A stretch of DNA of 64,000 nt from Anaeramoeba ignava (taxonomy: Eukaryota; Metamonada; Anaeramoebidae): positions 573,501 to 637,500 of the forward strand of contig JAPDFW010000103.1 in assembly GCA_028826165.1 (NCBI GenBank), in the 5' to 3' direction. Under the pieces are notes generated by a model. It was given only the letters and a program-made list of their open reading frames with translations. It was not told where the DNA came from and did no database searches. The translations under genes and the position numbers were made by a program. Below, piece after piece: positions 1-13,800 of the stretch (positions are counted from its first letter, which is position 1; every line of letters starts with the position of its first letter).

Positions 1-16
1 AATGTAAAAAAAAAAA

Positions 17-3000
17 TCATTTTTCAATTAAATTTTCAATAAAATCGAAAACAAAAGGAGTTAAAGTTTTAGTAGTATCATAATGAAGAAGAACATCACG
101 AATATCTTCAAAATTTCTTGAAATATAACTACGAATATAAGCTAAAGATTCTTGAATTTGAGAATTTGATAAAGGTTTAAATTCTTGAATCCAAATATTT
201 TTCCGATTTGGAATTTGAATCAATTCATGATAAAGTCTAGTAACATAAACTGAAGTTTGAGCAATAAAGGAATTTAAACAAACAAGATTTCCAACTGTTA
301 TTTCTGTTTGATTTGCGATATTTTGGATAATTTTCGAAATTAAAACAAGATTCTTTCTTGTTGTTATATCAACTTTTTCCTTTTCAATAATTCCAAAAGC
401 TTCAGGAGTTGCAATTGCAGGTACAAAAAATCGAAGGAAAATGAAGCTATTGATTGCTCTAAAAGTTGCAAGAGGATATATTCTCTTGATTGTTTTGTCT
501 ATCCATGAAGCTATCTCAAAAAATGGAACTGGAATTTGATTTAATGATCCTATTATTTTTGAAATGAATTCACTTGATATTGTTATAATTGCGTTTTTAT
601 TTCTTTCTGCTGCTTCTTTTCCAACTCGATCGGAATCTACTTCTAAATATGTTTTGATTTGACGTACGCTTGCTATTAAGGAACTTATTGTTTCTTTTAA
701 ATATGCTTCTCCAACCATATGTGAATATACTCCTAATGCTTTTGAAGGGAAAGTTGATGATCTAAATAATGAAATATCGGTAGCTATTTATTTTATAAAA
801 ATAAATTTAAATTTAAATATTTGATTTATAAATTTAAATATTTGATTTATAAATTTAAATAATTGATTTAAATATTTTATTTAAATATTTGATTTGAATA
901 TTTAATTTAAATATTTGATTTAAATAATTGATTTAAATATTTGATTTAAATATTTAATTTAAATATTTGATTTAAATATTTAATTTAAATATATTGATTT
1001 AAATATTTGATTTAAATATTTGATTTATAAATTTAAATAATTGATTTAAATAATTGATTTAAATATTTGATTTAAATATTAGATTTAAATATTTGATTTA
1101 AATATTTTATTTAAATATTTGATTTAAATAATTGATTTAAATATTTGATTTAAATAATTGATTTAAATATATGATTTAAATATTTGATTTAAATATATGA
1201 TTTAAATATTTGATTTAAATATTTAATTTAAATATTTGATTTAAATAATTGATTTAAATATTTGATTTGGAAATTTAAATAAATATTTGATTTAAATAAT
1301 TGATTTATAAATTTAAATATTACTCTTTTCAACTGTAATTTCTTGATGAATTAATGCTCTAATTAATTGATGTGCTTTGTTTTTTGAATAAAATGAATAA
1401 ACTAATGCTTGTGCTAAAGATGTTCCTGTTTCAAATCCTTTTTCATAAATTCTTGTTGAATCATTTTCTATAATTGCTGATGCTAAAATCATTCTATTAT
1501 CAACTAAAAGATTATGAAGAATAATATTATCAGGATCTTTATAACATAATTGCTTAATAATACTAATATAATTATTCTATTAAAGAAATATTTTTAATTT
1601 GATTTTAATTTAAATTTTAATTTTGATTTTGATTTTAATTTTAATTTTACATTCAATGCTCTTTTTCTTTTAAGAATTTCAGAAACCCAAATATCTTTTT
1701 CAGTTTCAAAAGAAACTTTAATTTGAATAGTTTTTCCAGTATAAGAATCACGAATAAGAAAAATTTTATTAAAATCTAATTGTTCATCTTGAATAGATTT
1801 TTCATTTGAAACAATTTTCTTTGATTTAAGAGGAGTTGAAGGAAGAGATTGAGCCCTTTTTTCTTGAGTTAATTTAAACCTAGCATTGAAATTAGTATTA
1901 GTAATCAATTTTGATTCCAAAACATTTTTTTGGAAAACTGAAATATCTTTAAGTTTAAGTGATCCAATTTTTTCTATTTTTTCACTTGATTTATAAAATT
2001 CAATTTCATCTAAAGTTAAAACTAAATAAAAATTTTCCCAAATTTGAAGTGATTGATTTTTTTCATCAAGATTTGTTGGAATTTTAAGACGTGATTTTTT
2101 GAGATTAGCTGATAATTTTTCTTGTTGAAATTGTTGAGATTGAATATATCTTCTTCTTGTTGTAATTTGAACTGATCCTTCTTTTTGTTTATTTAAAACT
2201 TTAATTGCTTTTTCATATTCATTAATTTTTTCAATTTCTTGATTTTCTTTTTCTTTTTCTTGATCAATAAATTCATTTTGTTGTGAAATTTCACGAATTG
2301 CTGGTGTTATAAATATTGGTGAATATAATGCTGATAATTGAACTAATGCATCATTTTTAAATTTGTAATTATGTTTCCAATAACCAATTAAAGATCTCCA
2401 AATTGAAACAACATTTGGATCAGGAATAAATTTTAAAAATTCATTAAAACTTGGTTTTTCTCCTTTTGAAAGATATTTTATAAGAAAAGAACAAGGTAAA
2501 AGGTCTAAAACAAAACCAAGAAAAAGAATTTATATTTATATTTTGATTTTGATTTTAATTTTGATTTTGATTTTGATTTTAATTTTGATTTTAATTTTGA
2601 TTTTGATTTTAGTTTTAATTTTAATTTTAATTTTAATTTTAATTTTAAATTTTAATTTTAATTTTGATTTTAATTTTGATTTTAATTTTGAATTTTAATT
2701 TTAGTTTTGATTTTAATTTTAATTTTAATTTTAATTTTAATTTTAATTTTAATTTTAATTTTAATTTTAATTTTAATTTTGATTTTAATTTTAATTTTGA
2801 TTTTAAATTTTAATTTTAATTTTAATTTTGATTTTGATTTTGATTTTAATTTTGATTTTAATTTTGATTTTAATTTTGATTTTGATTTTGATTTTGATTT
2901 TAATTTTAATTTTAATTTTAATTTTAATTTTAATTTTAATTTTAATTTTGAATTTGATTTTAAATTTTAATTTTAATTTTTAATTTTGATTTTAATTTTA

Positions 3001-3850
3001 ATTTTAATTTTGATTTTAATTTTAAATTTGATTTTGATTTTGATTTTAAATTAATTTTAAATTACCATCATTTGGAATTGTTTGTAAAATCTCTATTAAA
3101 ATACTTTCACAAAATAAAAGATCAAATTCTTTAAGACTTTTGCCTTGTAAAGAAAGTCTTTTGTGTTTTAAATTGTGTTTTAAATTGTGTTTTAAATTGT
3201 GTTATAAATTGTGTTTTAAATTGTGTTTTAAATTGTGTTATAAAATTATTTAGAAATTAAATGAGAAATTTGGTAAGAATTTGTGCTTTGAAAGAAAAAA
3301 AAAAATTTTTTTTATATAAATAATTTAATTACTTAATTAATTCAGTAATTTTTGTATTTCCTTTATGTGAACTAATTAAATCAGCAGTTAAATAATAAGT
3401 TCTTTTTTTAGATAATTGATGGCATAATTGATGCACAATCATTGAACGATGTTCAAGAAAAAAACTCCTAAATAAAACAGTTCTTTCTTCTCTTTCAAAA
3501 AGAATTTCTCGAACAATCGATTTCTTATCTCTTATTGCAAGTGTTGAATTTTTAAGCAGAAAATCATCTCCAACTCCATCAAGATGACTCCATAAAATTT
3601 GCTTTTCAATCGGAATTTCTGAATTTAATTCTGGATTTAATTCCAAATTGGAATTTGAATTGGTTTTTGATAATTTTGATTTAATTTTGTTTTGTAACAT
3701 TTGTCTTAAATTATCTAGTTCTTCTCTTTGCTTTCTAAATCCTGTTTCAAATGAAAATCCTTGTGGAGAACTTCCTAAATTCCAACTTCCAACTCGATGT
3801 AATTGTGATTTAAAAAATACATTGTTTTGAATTGCTTTTTTTTGTTCCAT
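17..3850 (-). CDS. PH-domain Ras GTPase-activating protein (5 exons, 827 aa)
   Basis: I join exons 3850-3333, 3157-3066, 2504-1651, 1576-1324 and 783-17 (all minus). Every intron is GT-AG, phases agree at each junction, and the product is 827 aa ending in TGA. Residues about 338-487 look like a PH domain (motif IWENFYLVL near its start). Residues about 500-760 are a RasGAP domain: SLFRSSTFPSK carries the expected arginine finger (R580), and FIFLRFFVPAIATPEAF (near 686-703) is the conserved FLR signature. RasGAPs speed GTP hydrolysis by Ras, and a PH domain suggests action at membranes. The N-terminal 330 residues are unassigned; residues 190-275 faintly resemble the end of a RhoGAP fold, but I do not rely on that. 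The first ATG is at 3850. Introns 1, 2 and 4 are repeat-rich. Confidence 0.85.
784..1323 (-). repeat. RasGAP intron 4 made of a 12-13 bp AT repeat
   Basis: The intron has a GT donor at 1323-1322 and an AG acceptor at 785-784. It lies between the two halves of the RasGAP domain. Almost its whole length is a degenerate tandem repeat of the type AAATATTTGATTT on the plus strand, with no complex sequence. Removing it gives the junction VEK-T-TDISLFR, exactly as expected for the family. Confidence 0.8.
2505..3065 (-). repeat. RasGAP intron 2: TTTTGA/TTTTAA hexanucleotide repeat
   Basis: The interval 2530-3055 is almost pure (TTTTRA)n hexanucleotide on the plus strand, framed by a GT donor at 3065 and an AG acceptor at 2505. 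Apparent long reading frames of alternating I-L or N-F residues here are repeat artefacts. Confidence 0.85.
3158..3332 (-). repeat. RasGAP intron 1 with about six 12-bp units
   Basis: A 12-bp unit (TTGTGTTTTAAA on plus) is repeated about six times at 3160-3242 inside the first intron, next to the acceptor. Confidence 0.7.
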
Positions 3851-4094
3851 TTTTTTTTTCTAATTGAATTTTTTTTTTTGCTCTTTTTTCGTTGGTTTTT
3901 TGAAAGCTTTTTATTTTTGTTTTTTTTTTGAGTTAAGTTGATATAATATAATATAAAAAAAAAAAGGAAAAAAATGAATTTTAAAAAAAATTGAAAAAAA
4001 AAAAAAAAAGAATTTAAAAAAATTGATCAAAAAAAAAGGAAAAAAAAATAAAAATTAATTCAAAACAATTCAAAAATTAAAATTAAAATTTTTA

Positions 4095-4217
4095 GATAAT
4101 CGAAATTTTATTAAGAAATTAAATGGAGTGAATTTAGTTCAAAAAATTCTTGATAATTTTCCTGATCATGAAGGAATACAAAAAATAGGAAATCAAACAT
4201 TAGAAATTCTTCGTTAA
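4095..4217 (+). pseudogene. orphan terminal exon, armadillo-like fragment
   Basis: After a TTTTTAG acceptor, about 40 codons run to TAA at 4215-4217. The peptide includes NGVNLVQKILDNF and GIQKIGNQTLEILR, the look of one armadillo/HEAT-type helix pair. Only about 240 bp separate it from the divergent RasGAP start. I find no donor (no GT) and no other plausible exon in that space, so the rest of the gene is missing. It is either a relic of a larger gene or a short gene with an unusual structure. Fold assignment is by eye. Confidence 0.4.
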
Positions 4218-4320
4218 TTTATTTTCAAAAAAAACAACAACAAAAAATGGAACAAAATGGAATTCTTCTTTTTTTTTCTTTCTTTCTTTCTTTTCAAAAT
4301 AAAATCAAAAAACAAAATAG

Positions 4321-4895
4321 GAATTAAATTTTTGATTATTTTTTTTATTTAATTTTTTATTTTTTTGAATTATTTTTGATTATTTTTTTTATTTAATTTT
4401 TTATTTTTTGGATTATTTTTGATTATTTTTTTTTATTTAATTTTTTATTTTTTGGATTATTTTTTGATTATTTTTTTTTATTTAATTTTTTATTTTGGAA
4501 TTAATTTTGATTATTTTTTTTATTTAATTTTTTATTTTTTGAATTATTTTTTGATTATTTTTTTTATTTAATTTTTATTTTTGAATTATTTTTGATTATT
4601 TTTATTTAATTTTTCTTTTTGGATTAATTTTGGATTATTTTTATTTAATTTTTCTTTTTGGATTATTTTTGATTATTTTTGTTTAATTTTTATTTTTGAA
4701 TTATTTTTTGATTATTTTTTTATTTAATTTTTTATATTTTGGGATTATTTTTTGATTATTTTTTTTATTTAATTTTTTATTTTTTGAATTATTTTTTGAT
4801 TATTTTTTTTATTTTATTTTGGAATTATTTTTTTTAATTTTTTATTTTTGAATTACTTTTGTTTAAAATTTTTTATTTTTTTGAATTAATTTTGA
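4321..4895. repeat. T-rich tandem repeat, about 36-bp unit
   Basis: About fifteen degenerate units built from GATTATTTTT, TATTTAATTTTT and TATTTTTTGAATT fill the spacer downstream of the RNF213-like gene. The plus strand is almost free of C. No gene is visible from 4218 to 4895. Confidence 0.7.
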
Positions 4896-7800
4896 TTATT
4901 TTTTATTTAAGCAAAATTCATAAATTTTAACTGAAAATTTAATTTCAATATCTTCTTGTATATTTTCTTTAATTGATTTTGCTAATTCATTAAATCCTTT
5001 TGATTTTGCTTCTTTTTCTAAACAATCTTTAAGAAGATCATCTTCTTTGAAAATTTGAGGTGAACTAACTAATTTCTGAAAGAAAGTTTGGAAAATCATT
5101 AATAATTTTGTTAAACCAATTTCTTTTATAAATTCTCTAAAATTATCTAAATGATTTGCTTGAGGTTCTTTTTTATATTTAGGATCAATTTGTTCAATAA
5201 TATTTGTTAAATTCTTTTGAATATTTTCATAAATAGAATGTAAATGTTTGATTTTAAGATCTTCCATAATTGATTTTAATTCTTGATTATTTTTGAATAT
5301 ATTAGAAATTTCTTGTTGAGGTATGTAATTATTTGAATCAATAAATTGAGATAAACTTTGTTCAATATCTGGTTGTTTTTGTTCAGAATCGAGATCAGAA
5401 CATAAATTAATTAAATCTTCACAAATAAATGAGAAAAAAGATAATTGTGAATTTGCTTTTAAATTATCTAAAAGTTCATTAAAAATATTTGTTGGTACTT
5501 CAACTTGTTCCCATTCTATTTTCCCAAAAAAAGATGTATCTACTATAACTTTATCTTTGAATTGGAAATTTTCAACATTTATAAATATATCATATGTTAA
5601 AACACTTGGTATTAGTTTTTGTTTAATCAAATTTTCAAAATCATCAAAATTATTAATATTATGAAATTTAAGATGTTCATTAATTTCTTTAAATCCAAAA
5701 TTAAAATCAGAATCAACAACATTAGTTTCTTTGTTTGGTAAATCTACTTTAAATGGAAATAAAATATTTATTTTCTTTTTCTTAATATTTTCTTTTTCTT
5801 TTTCTTTTTCTTTTTCTTTTTCTTTTTCTTTTTCTTTAAATAAAATTGTTTTAATTTGTTGTTTTAAATCATGTTGTAATTTACAAACAAATCTGATAAT
5901 AGTTTCAATATTTATTTGGTTTTCTGGATATGGAAGAAATTTACTAATTGATGTTGTTTCATTTATTTCTTCAATTTTAATTAATTCAGTTAAATATTCA
6001 ATTTCTTTATTTTTTTCATTTTTTTCATCAATATATTTTATTTTTCTATTGAAATTAATTGCAGTTTCTTGATTAATTTCACTTAAAGAATAAATCCAAC
6101 ATTCAATAAATTCATTTTTCCATTTTTCTATATTTTCATAATTTTGATTAATTTCTTTTAAAACATCTTTAATTGTTTTGAATTTTATAGTTTCAAATTT
6201 ATGTTTCCCAGAATATTTTGAATGAATAATACTTGAAAATTTAAGAAATGATGGAAATAAATTTAGAATCTTTAATTTGGAATAATTTTCTAAAAAGAAT
6301 GAAATAATTTGATATTTCTTCTTATATTCATCAATTTCTTTTGGTTTCAAGAATTTTGAAGTTAAATTTGATATTGGATCTTTATTTAATAATAAAATTG
6401 AATCTTCAATACTGTTGTTATTTTGTTTATTTTGTTTAATCTGTAAAAGAATATCTTCATGTTTTTCTTTGAAAGTTGTTTTTAATAATTCTTTCCATTT
6501 TTCAATCTCATTTAAGTTTGAATTGATGTTTTCAGGTTTTGAAATATAAGATAAGAAGAGTGAATAATATAATTTTGTATCTATCATAGAAATATTTAAA
6601 ATATTTGATAAACTTTCCATTTCATTATAAATTAATTTTCTAAAATTTTCATCTGAATCTGTTATTTGATTTTTAATTTTTTCTTGAATTTTCTTATCAT
6701 TATCATTTCGAATTATAAGTTTATCTTTATTTTTGTGTGAATAGAATCCAACTAAATATAATAATGAATAATGAATAATTCTTGATATTCTTGTGATAAT
6801 AATTGTATCAATATCAAATAATCTAAATAAAATATTTGGTTCATTATAATTTCCTAATCCAAAAATATTACAAATTTTTCCAATTTGTTTTTGATTAAAC
6901 ATTGGTGATACAATATTTTTATTTTTTAAATATTTATGTGCTGTTTCAAATATCATAAAAGCTGAATAATCTAAAGATTCATTAGCCAAATTAATTTTAT
7001 TTTCTGAATAATGTTCTTCTACTAATTTAAAAACAGTTGAATATATTATTATTTTCATTTCATCATTGAGATTATTTTGATATTTATCTTTCATCTTTTG
7101 TATTGCTAATTTATCTGTTTTAAGTGTATCATCAATTAAATTTTGATATATTGAAAAAATTTCATTTGATATTGATTCTTTTTCTGAATTTAATTGTGGT
7201 TGTTGTAAGAAAATTTTTTTAAATTTGGTTTTTATATTTTTCTTTGAATTTTGATCTTCAATATATTTTCTTGCAAAAATATCATATTTTTCAAAAAGAT
7301 TTTCTGATATAAATTTTAGATAATGTTCTTTATAAGATTTTTTGATTGTATTTATACATTCCATTATTTCATTTTTATTATTTGATATATTAATAATATA
7401 ATAAATTTTCTCAATAAATTTTTGATAATCATCCAAAATATTAGTTGCATGATCAATTTCTGGAAAGAATATTTTCGAATCTGAATCAAATTTTGGATTT
7501 GATTTTTTGAAATATTGAAATACACTTTGTAAAAATGTGAAAGGAATAAATTTAAAATTATTTTTTTCTAATTTAAATTGTTTTCGAATATTCTCATTCT
7601 CATTAATGAATTTCTTTTCAAATTGTTCTGTTGATGAATTTATAATAATAAAAATTTGATGAAATAAAATTGTAAGTAAATTTGGTAAATAGTTTTTTTC
7701 AGTTGAAAATATTTGATTAATTTTTGTTCCATCATTTCTTAAATCTTCAATTATTTTATTGAATAAATCTTGAATTTCTTTTGTTTGATTTGTAAATTGA

Positions 7801-10800
7801 TTATATTTAAATATTAATTTGAAATAATTTTCAAAAAGAATTAATTTTTGTTGATTTGTTATTTCATTTAATTCAATAATATAATTAAAAAATTTTGTAG
7901 TTGAAATTTGATTTTGATTTTGATTTTTGAAAATTGAATTTTGTTGTTTGATAAATTTTTTTGTTTTTGTAAATGAAAGTAAAATTGAATTATTATTGAG
8001 AACTTTGAAATAAGTTTCTAACCAATTAATAAATATTTCTTCTATTTCTTTTTGTATTTTTAATATTTTTTAAATTTTCAAGAATTTCATATATTTTTTC
8101 AAGATAAATTATAAGATTTGAATAATTATCAATTTCTTCATCTTCATTATTTGTATCTTTATCTTTATCTTTATCTTTATCTTTATCTTTATCTTTATCT
8201 TTATCTTTATCTTTATCTTTATCTTTATCTTTATCTTTATCTTTATCTTTATCTTTATCTTTATCTTTATCTTTATCTTTATCTTTATCTTTATCTTTAT
8301 CTTTATCTTTATCTTTCTCATTATCATTATCATTTTCATCATCATTTTCATTATCATTTTCATCATCATTTTCATCATCATTTTCATCATCATCATCATT
8401 TTCATCATCATTTTTATTATCATTTTCATCATTATTTTCATTGTTATTGTTATTGTTATTGTTTTCATTATCAATAAATTCTTTAATATTTTGAATTGTT
8501 ATTTTAGAAAATTCAATTATATTCAAAATTTCATTTGTTTTAGATTTAATTTTTGGTATTAATTTTTGAATAAATTGGAAAATATTATTGATTTGGGAAA
8601 TTTGTTTTAATTCTTTAATAGGAATTTTTTGTATAATTTCTTTCAATGATAACTCAATCAAATCTATTTTTTCATCATTAAAATAATCAATAAATTTTTC
8701 ATAATCATTTTCATAATATTTATCATATATATTTTTTTCATTTTCATTAAATGTTATATTTTTGAAATCTTCTAAAAATAATTTAAGGAAATATTTTGAT
8801 AAATCATTATTATCATTTTTATAATATTCTGAAACCAAATTTTTAAAAGAACTTTGTACTTTCATTAAATTTTGATTTTGATTTTGATTTTGATTTTGAT
8901 TTGTTATTAATAATTTTGAATAAAATTGATAGAAAAATGGGAATTTTGAATTATTAAATTGATATTTAACAATTTTTAATATAGGTTTAATTTTAATTTT
9001 TTCCAATACATTTTCCCAAAATATTTTCACTTCTTTCTTTTCATTTTCATTTAATTTAATTTTGAAGTTATCATTAACCATAATTTGACTAAAGAAAATT
9101 GAAAGAATACTTTTAACTTTTCTTCTAAATTCTAATTGAATAAATGAATTGAATGATTCAAAATTTTGTTTTGATGATGAATGTTTTTGTTGAATTAATT
9201 TATTCCTATCCCATTCATATAAATTTATTCCCTTTTCTTTTCCTTTTTCAATCATATTTTGTAATTTTTTATAAAGTATTGTTCCATCTTCCATTTCATT
9301 CTTAATAAAATTTATTGCATTTTCTATTTGATCATGTTTCATAAATGAAAGTAAAGATGATTGTAAAATAGATTCAATAATTTTCTCCCAATTATTTTTA
9401 ATATCAATCTGTAATAAATCTTTTTCTTGTTGTTTTTGTTTTTGTTCTTCTTTTTGTTTTTGTTCTTCTTTTTGTTTTTGTTCTTGTTCTTGTTTTTGTT
9501 CTTTTTGTAAATTTGATAAAATTGATAGTTTAAAATAAGGTTCGTAAATATTATCAATATAATAATATTCCCAATTATTTTCAAATAAGAAAGAAAAATC
9601 TGTATTAGTTTCTTCAGTTGATGAAAGATGAACAAGAAAGAGGAAATAATAATTTTCAATTTGTTTTTTCATTTTCTCATTTTTCATTTCCTTTTTTTTT
9701 GTTTTCTCATTTTTTGTTTTAAATAAAGAATCAATAATATATTTAAATTGATGGAAAATAATTTGTGATAATATTTTGGGTGTGAAATGAATTATTATAA
9801 GATTTTTCTCTTCTTTTTTCTCTTCTTTTTTCTCTTCTTTTTTCTCTTTGTTTTCGTTTTCATTTTCGTTTTTGTTATGGAGAATAATATCTTTAATCTT
9901 TTTTTTAAATTCTTTATCACTTTCATAATCTGTAAATTCAAGTTCTTCTACATTAAAATTTTTAATTTCAAGTTTTTCTTTGCTTTTTAATAAATCTGCT
10001 GCTGATGTAAGAACTATTGATCTTTGAACTTTTGAATCTTTATCTTTTGGTAATATAAATTTTTGAATTAAAGAATTTAAATCTTTACAATATTCATTCA
10101 TATATTCTTTGAATATTTCTATTAATAAATCTTTATCTGTTTTTTGTAAATTTTCTCCTTTATTTTTGATAAACAATTCAATAAAAAGTATTTTCTCCAA
10201 TTTACAAATTCTAATCCATTGTTTTTTAAATTGTTGTTTAAATTGTTTCATTTCTTTTTCATTTTCATCTTTAAATTGTTTTTTGATAGAGTATTGATAT
10301 TTAAGTGTAAGTGAATATAATAAATCATCATTATAACAAGGAAATAAATCATTTTTTCTTATTTCGGTTAATCCACAAATGTTCTTAATTATATCTTTTT
10401 GTTCTTTATAGAAATGTTCTGATGTTTTTTCAATAAATTCTTTTGGTTTAACTAAATATTTTTCAAATCGATTTAAAATTGTTGGTGTTTCTTTTGCATA
10501 AGCATATTCTTTTTCAATAATACTAATACATTTGAAATTAGGATGAACTTTCACATTTGAAGTAATATTACCAAATGATATTTGTGTATAATAATCATTT
10601 CCTTCTTTTCTGAAATTTAAATTTAATAAATCATATAAAGAAGGATATAAATTTTCATTATTAATTAAAATAACAGTTTTTCCTTCTCGAACATAATTTT
10701 GAATTTTGTTTAAATCTTTAACAATTCTAATAGATTTTTGATCTTTATATAAAGATGATCCAAATAATATATTATAATCTTGTTCATTTATCATTTCAAT

Positions 10801-13800
10801 TTCTTGTAAAATAAATGGTATATTGCAAATATTTTCAATTAAAATCATTATAAATCTTGAAAAATGGAAATGATCAGTTTTTTCTTTAAATCCATACGAT
10901 TCAAAAATTTTTCTTTTTAAATTTTGTGGAATCAATGTTTTGTTATTGATATTTAAATATGCTGATACATTTAATTTATTTAATTCATTATTTTTCAAAT
11001 TTGAAATAATATTTGGTTTGGAACTAAAATTTCTAAATAAAGAATTAGCAATTAATCCTGAATCTCTATAATATAAATTCATATTTTGATTAGAATATCT
11101 GATCATTTTCAAGAAATAATAAAAATCTCTAAGTCCAAAATAAGTTCGATTTTTTTGATTATTTTGTGAAATATTAATAATATCTTTATAAACTTTTGTT
11201 AACTGATTTGAAAATTCTTTAGGTATTTGAATAAAATTTTGACTTGTTTTTGATGATGATGAAGATGATGATAAAATTTGAAATGCTGTATTTTCCAAAT
11301 CTGTTTCAGAATCTCTTCTAAGAAAAATACCTCTATTCATATTACTAAAATCTAATACCCAATTAGAAATAGAAACTACAGATACTTGATTTTGAATTTG
11401 AATTTGAATTTGAATTTGAATTTGAATTTCATTTTCATTTTGATTTTGATTTTGAATTTCATTTTGAATTTGATTTTTTTTTAATTTATATAATATTTTT
11501 TCTGATTTTTCAAGTTTAGAATGAAGAACTTTTAATGAATTTTTTTTATTTAAATCAGCAAGTGCAACTTCTTCAAGAATAACAACTCCTAATTTTTTAT
11601 TTGTTGTATTTTCTTTTGCATTTTTAAAAATATCTTTTATTGCTTCTGATGTTGTTAATTTAGAACATTGAAGTAATGATTCTTTGAGTGATCTAATTCC
11701 TAAATCTTCTATAAGTTTATTTTCTTTATATTTTAATTCAAAAGATTTTAAAATAATTTCAACAGATAATGTTTTTGATGTTCCTATTTTATTTTTTATT
11801 GATTTAAATAATTAATAAGTATTTGATTTAAATAATTAATAATTTGTTATTAATTTAATTTACCTGGTTTTCCAATTATAAATATTGGGATATTTGTGTA
11901 AATACAAATGAAAAGTAATAAACAATTTTCTTTTATTGCTGTATTTTTAGCAATCATTTTTTCTTCAAAATCATACTTCAATGAATTAATAAATTTATCT
12001 TGAATTTTTTCTAAAATTTCTTTTTGTTTTTTAACTTTTTCATCATTTTCAAATATTTCTTTATAATATTCATCTTGTTTTTTGTTTTGTTGTCTAACTA
12101 TATAACCAACAAATAAACTTAATATAATTGCTCTTTCAAAATATTCTTCTTCTGTTATTTCTTTTTGCTTCTTTATAAAATAATAAAAAGTTTTTAATTT
12201 TTTCTTCATAAAAAATCCAATGAAATATTCTTAAAAATCTTGATACATCTCTTAAAGAAACACTTGCATTTAAATTTTTTTGAAGATTTGAAATTTGATT
12301 TTGATTTGAATTTTGATTTTGATTTTGATTTTGATTTGAAATTTGATTTTGATTTGAATTTTGATTTTGATTTTGATTTGAATTTTGATTTTGATTTGTT
12401 CGAATAAATTTTTGTGATTTAGAAATATATTTAGTGATTTTATTTTTATATTTATTTTTATCTTGATTTTCAAGTGAATTTTCAACCATCTTTTCAATAT
12501 ATTCTTCTTCTTTTTCTGATTGAAGTGAATGAAAATCAATAACACAACTTTTTAAAGATTCTGAAATTTCATGAACTCGATAAGCAAGATTTCTGTTTTG
12601 TTTAAAAAATTTTTGATTTTGATCATCATTTTCATAATCATTAACATTTAATCCAAATTCTCCAATTGGATCATCATCATAATTTTGTTCTCTATATGGA
12701 TTAATTGCTGCAATTAATTTAATTTTATCTTCTATTTTTTTTCCTTCAAATGTTTTATCTATAAATAAATGTTTGAAAATAGAAATACAATTTTCTGGTG
12801 CAGTATTTAATTCATCAAAAAATAAAATAACATTTTCTGAAATATTTTTTGCTTTTTCAATACTTTCTTCAATATCTTTTTTGGTAGTTCCTCCATTAAC
12901 ATGAATAGTTATAACTTTGTAGTTTAATATATCTTCAAAAAGATAATTTATTAATGCAGTTTTACCACATCCTGTTTCTCCTGATATAATTGTTGGAATT
13001 CCAATAAATGTTCTAAATTGAATTAAAATCATTTTTGAAATGTTATCTGTTGTAAGTACATATTTTGATTCATTATTAATATGTTCTTGAATAAGTTTTG
13101 GATCAACTTCATTTTCTCTAAGAAAGGAAATGTATTTGAAAAATTTTTTTATTTTTTCATCATGTTCTAAGTTATTCCAAGATTTATTTTCAAATTTGTA
13201 TTTTTAGATAAATCTTCAATAATTTGTTGTTCTTCTTTTGAAAGATTATATTGCTCATAAAAATGCTATTCCATTTTTAAATTGTTCATTTGGATTTTTG
13301 AGAAACATCTATTCTTTTTGTATTTTCTTCAGTTTTTAATTTAAAAATAAATCCATATAAATTTTGGAAAATTTCTGGTTTTTGTTGATAAATAAGGAAT
13401 TATTGTAAATCTTGCAATAGAAAAATCAATATTTAATTAACTTTTGTAAATTATTCAATTCATCATTATTATCTTGATTATCTTTATTATTTTGATTATC
13501 TAACTTTGTTTTTAATTAATTCCCAATTAAGTATTGGATTAATAAACATTTTCATTGAAAACCAAAATTCTGATAATAATTTGTAAGATATTGTTATTCC
13601 ATTTTTAGAATTAGAATCAATATTTTCACTAACTTCTTTTAACATTTTTGAAATATCAATAAATTCTTTTTATCTCGTTGTAAATTTGAAAAAAAAGGGT
13701 TTTGAAATGTTTTGAAATTGGTTTTTTTAAGAAAAAATGTATTATTATCGATTTTAATTAAACAATTTGCTACTTTTTTTAAATCATCATCATCTTCTTC

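Noticed and set aside
2700-3160. RhoGAP domain upstream of the PH domain in the RasGAP protein
   Set aside because: Only a faint match (LLPCSFLIKYL, then ALYSPIFI) and no arginine-finger region of a RhoGAP could be seen, so it is left unassigned.
8109-8477. Possible genes on either strand over the K-D repeat (M-I-K, Y-L and H-F rich frames)
   Set aside because: They are shadows of a coding microsatellite in the RNF213-like gene.
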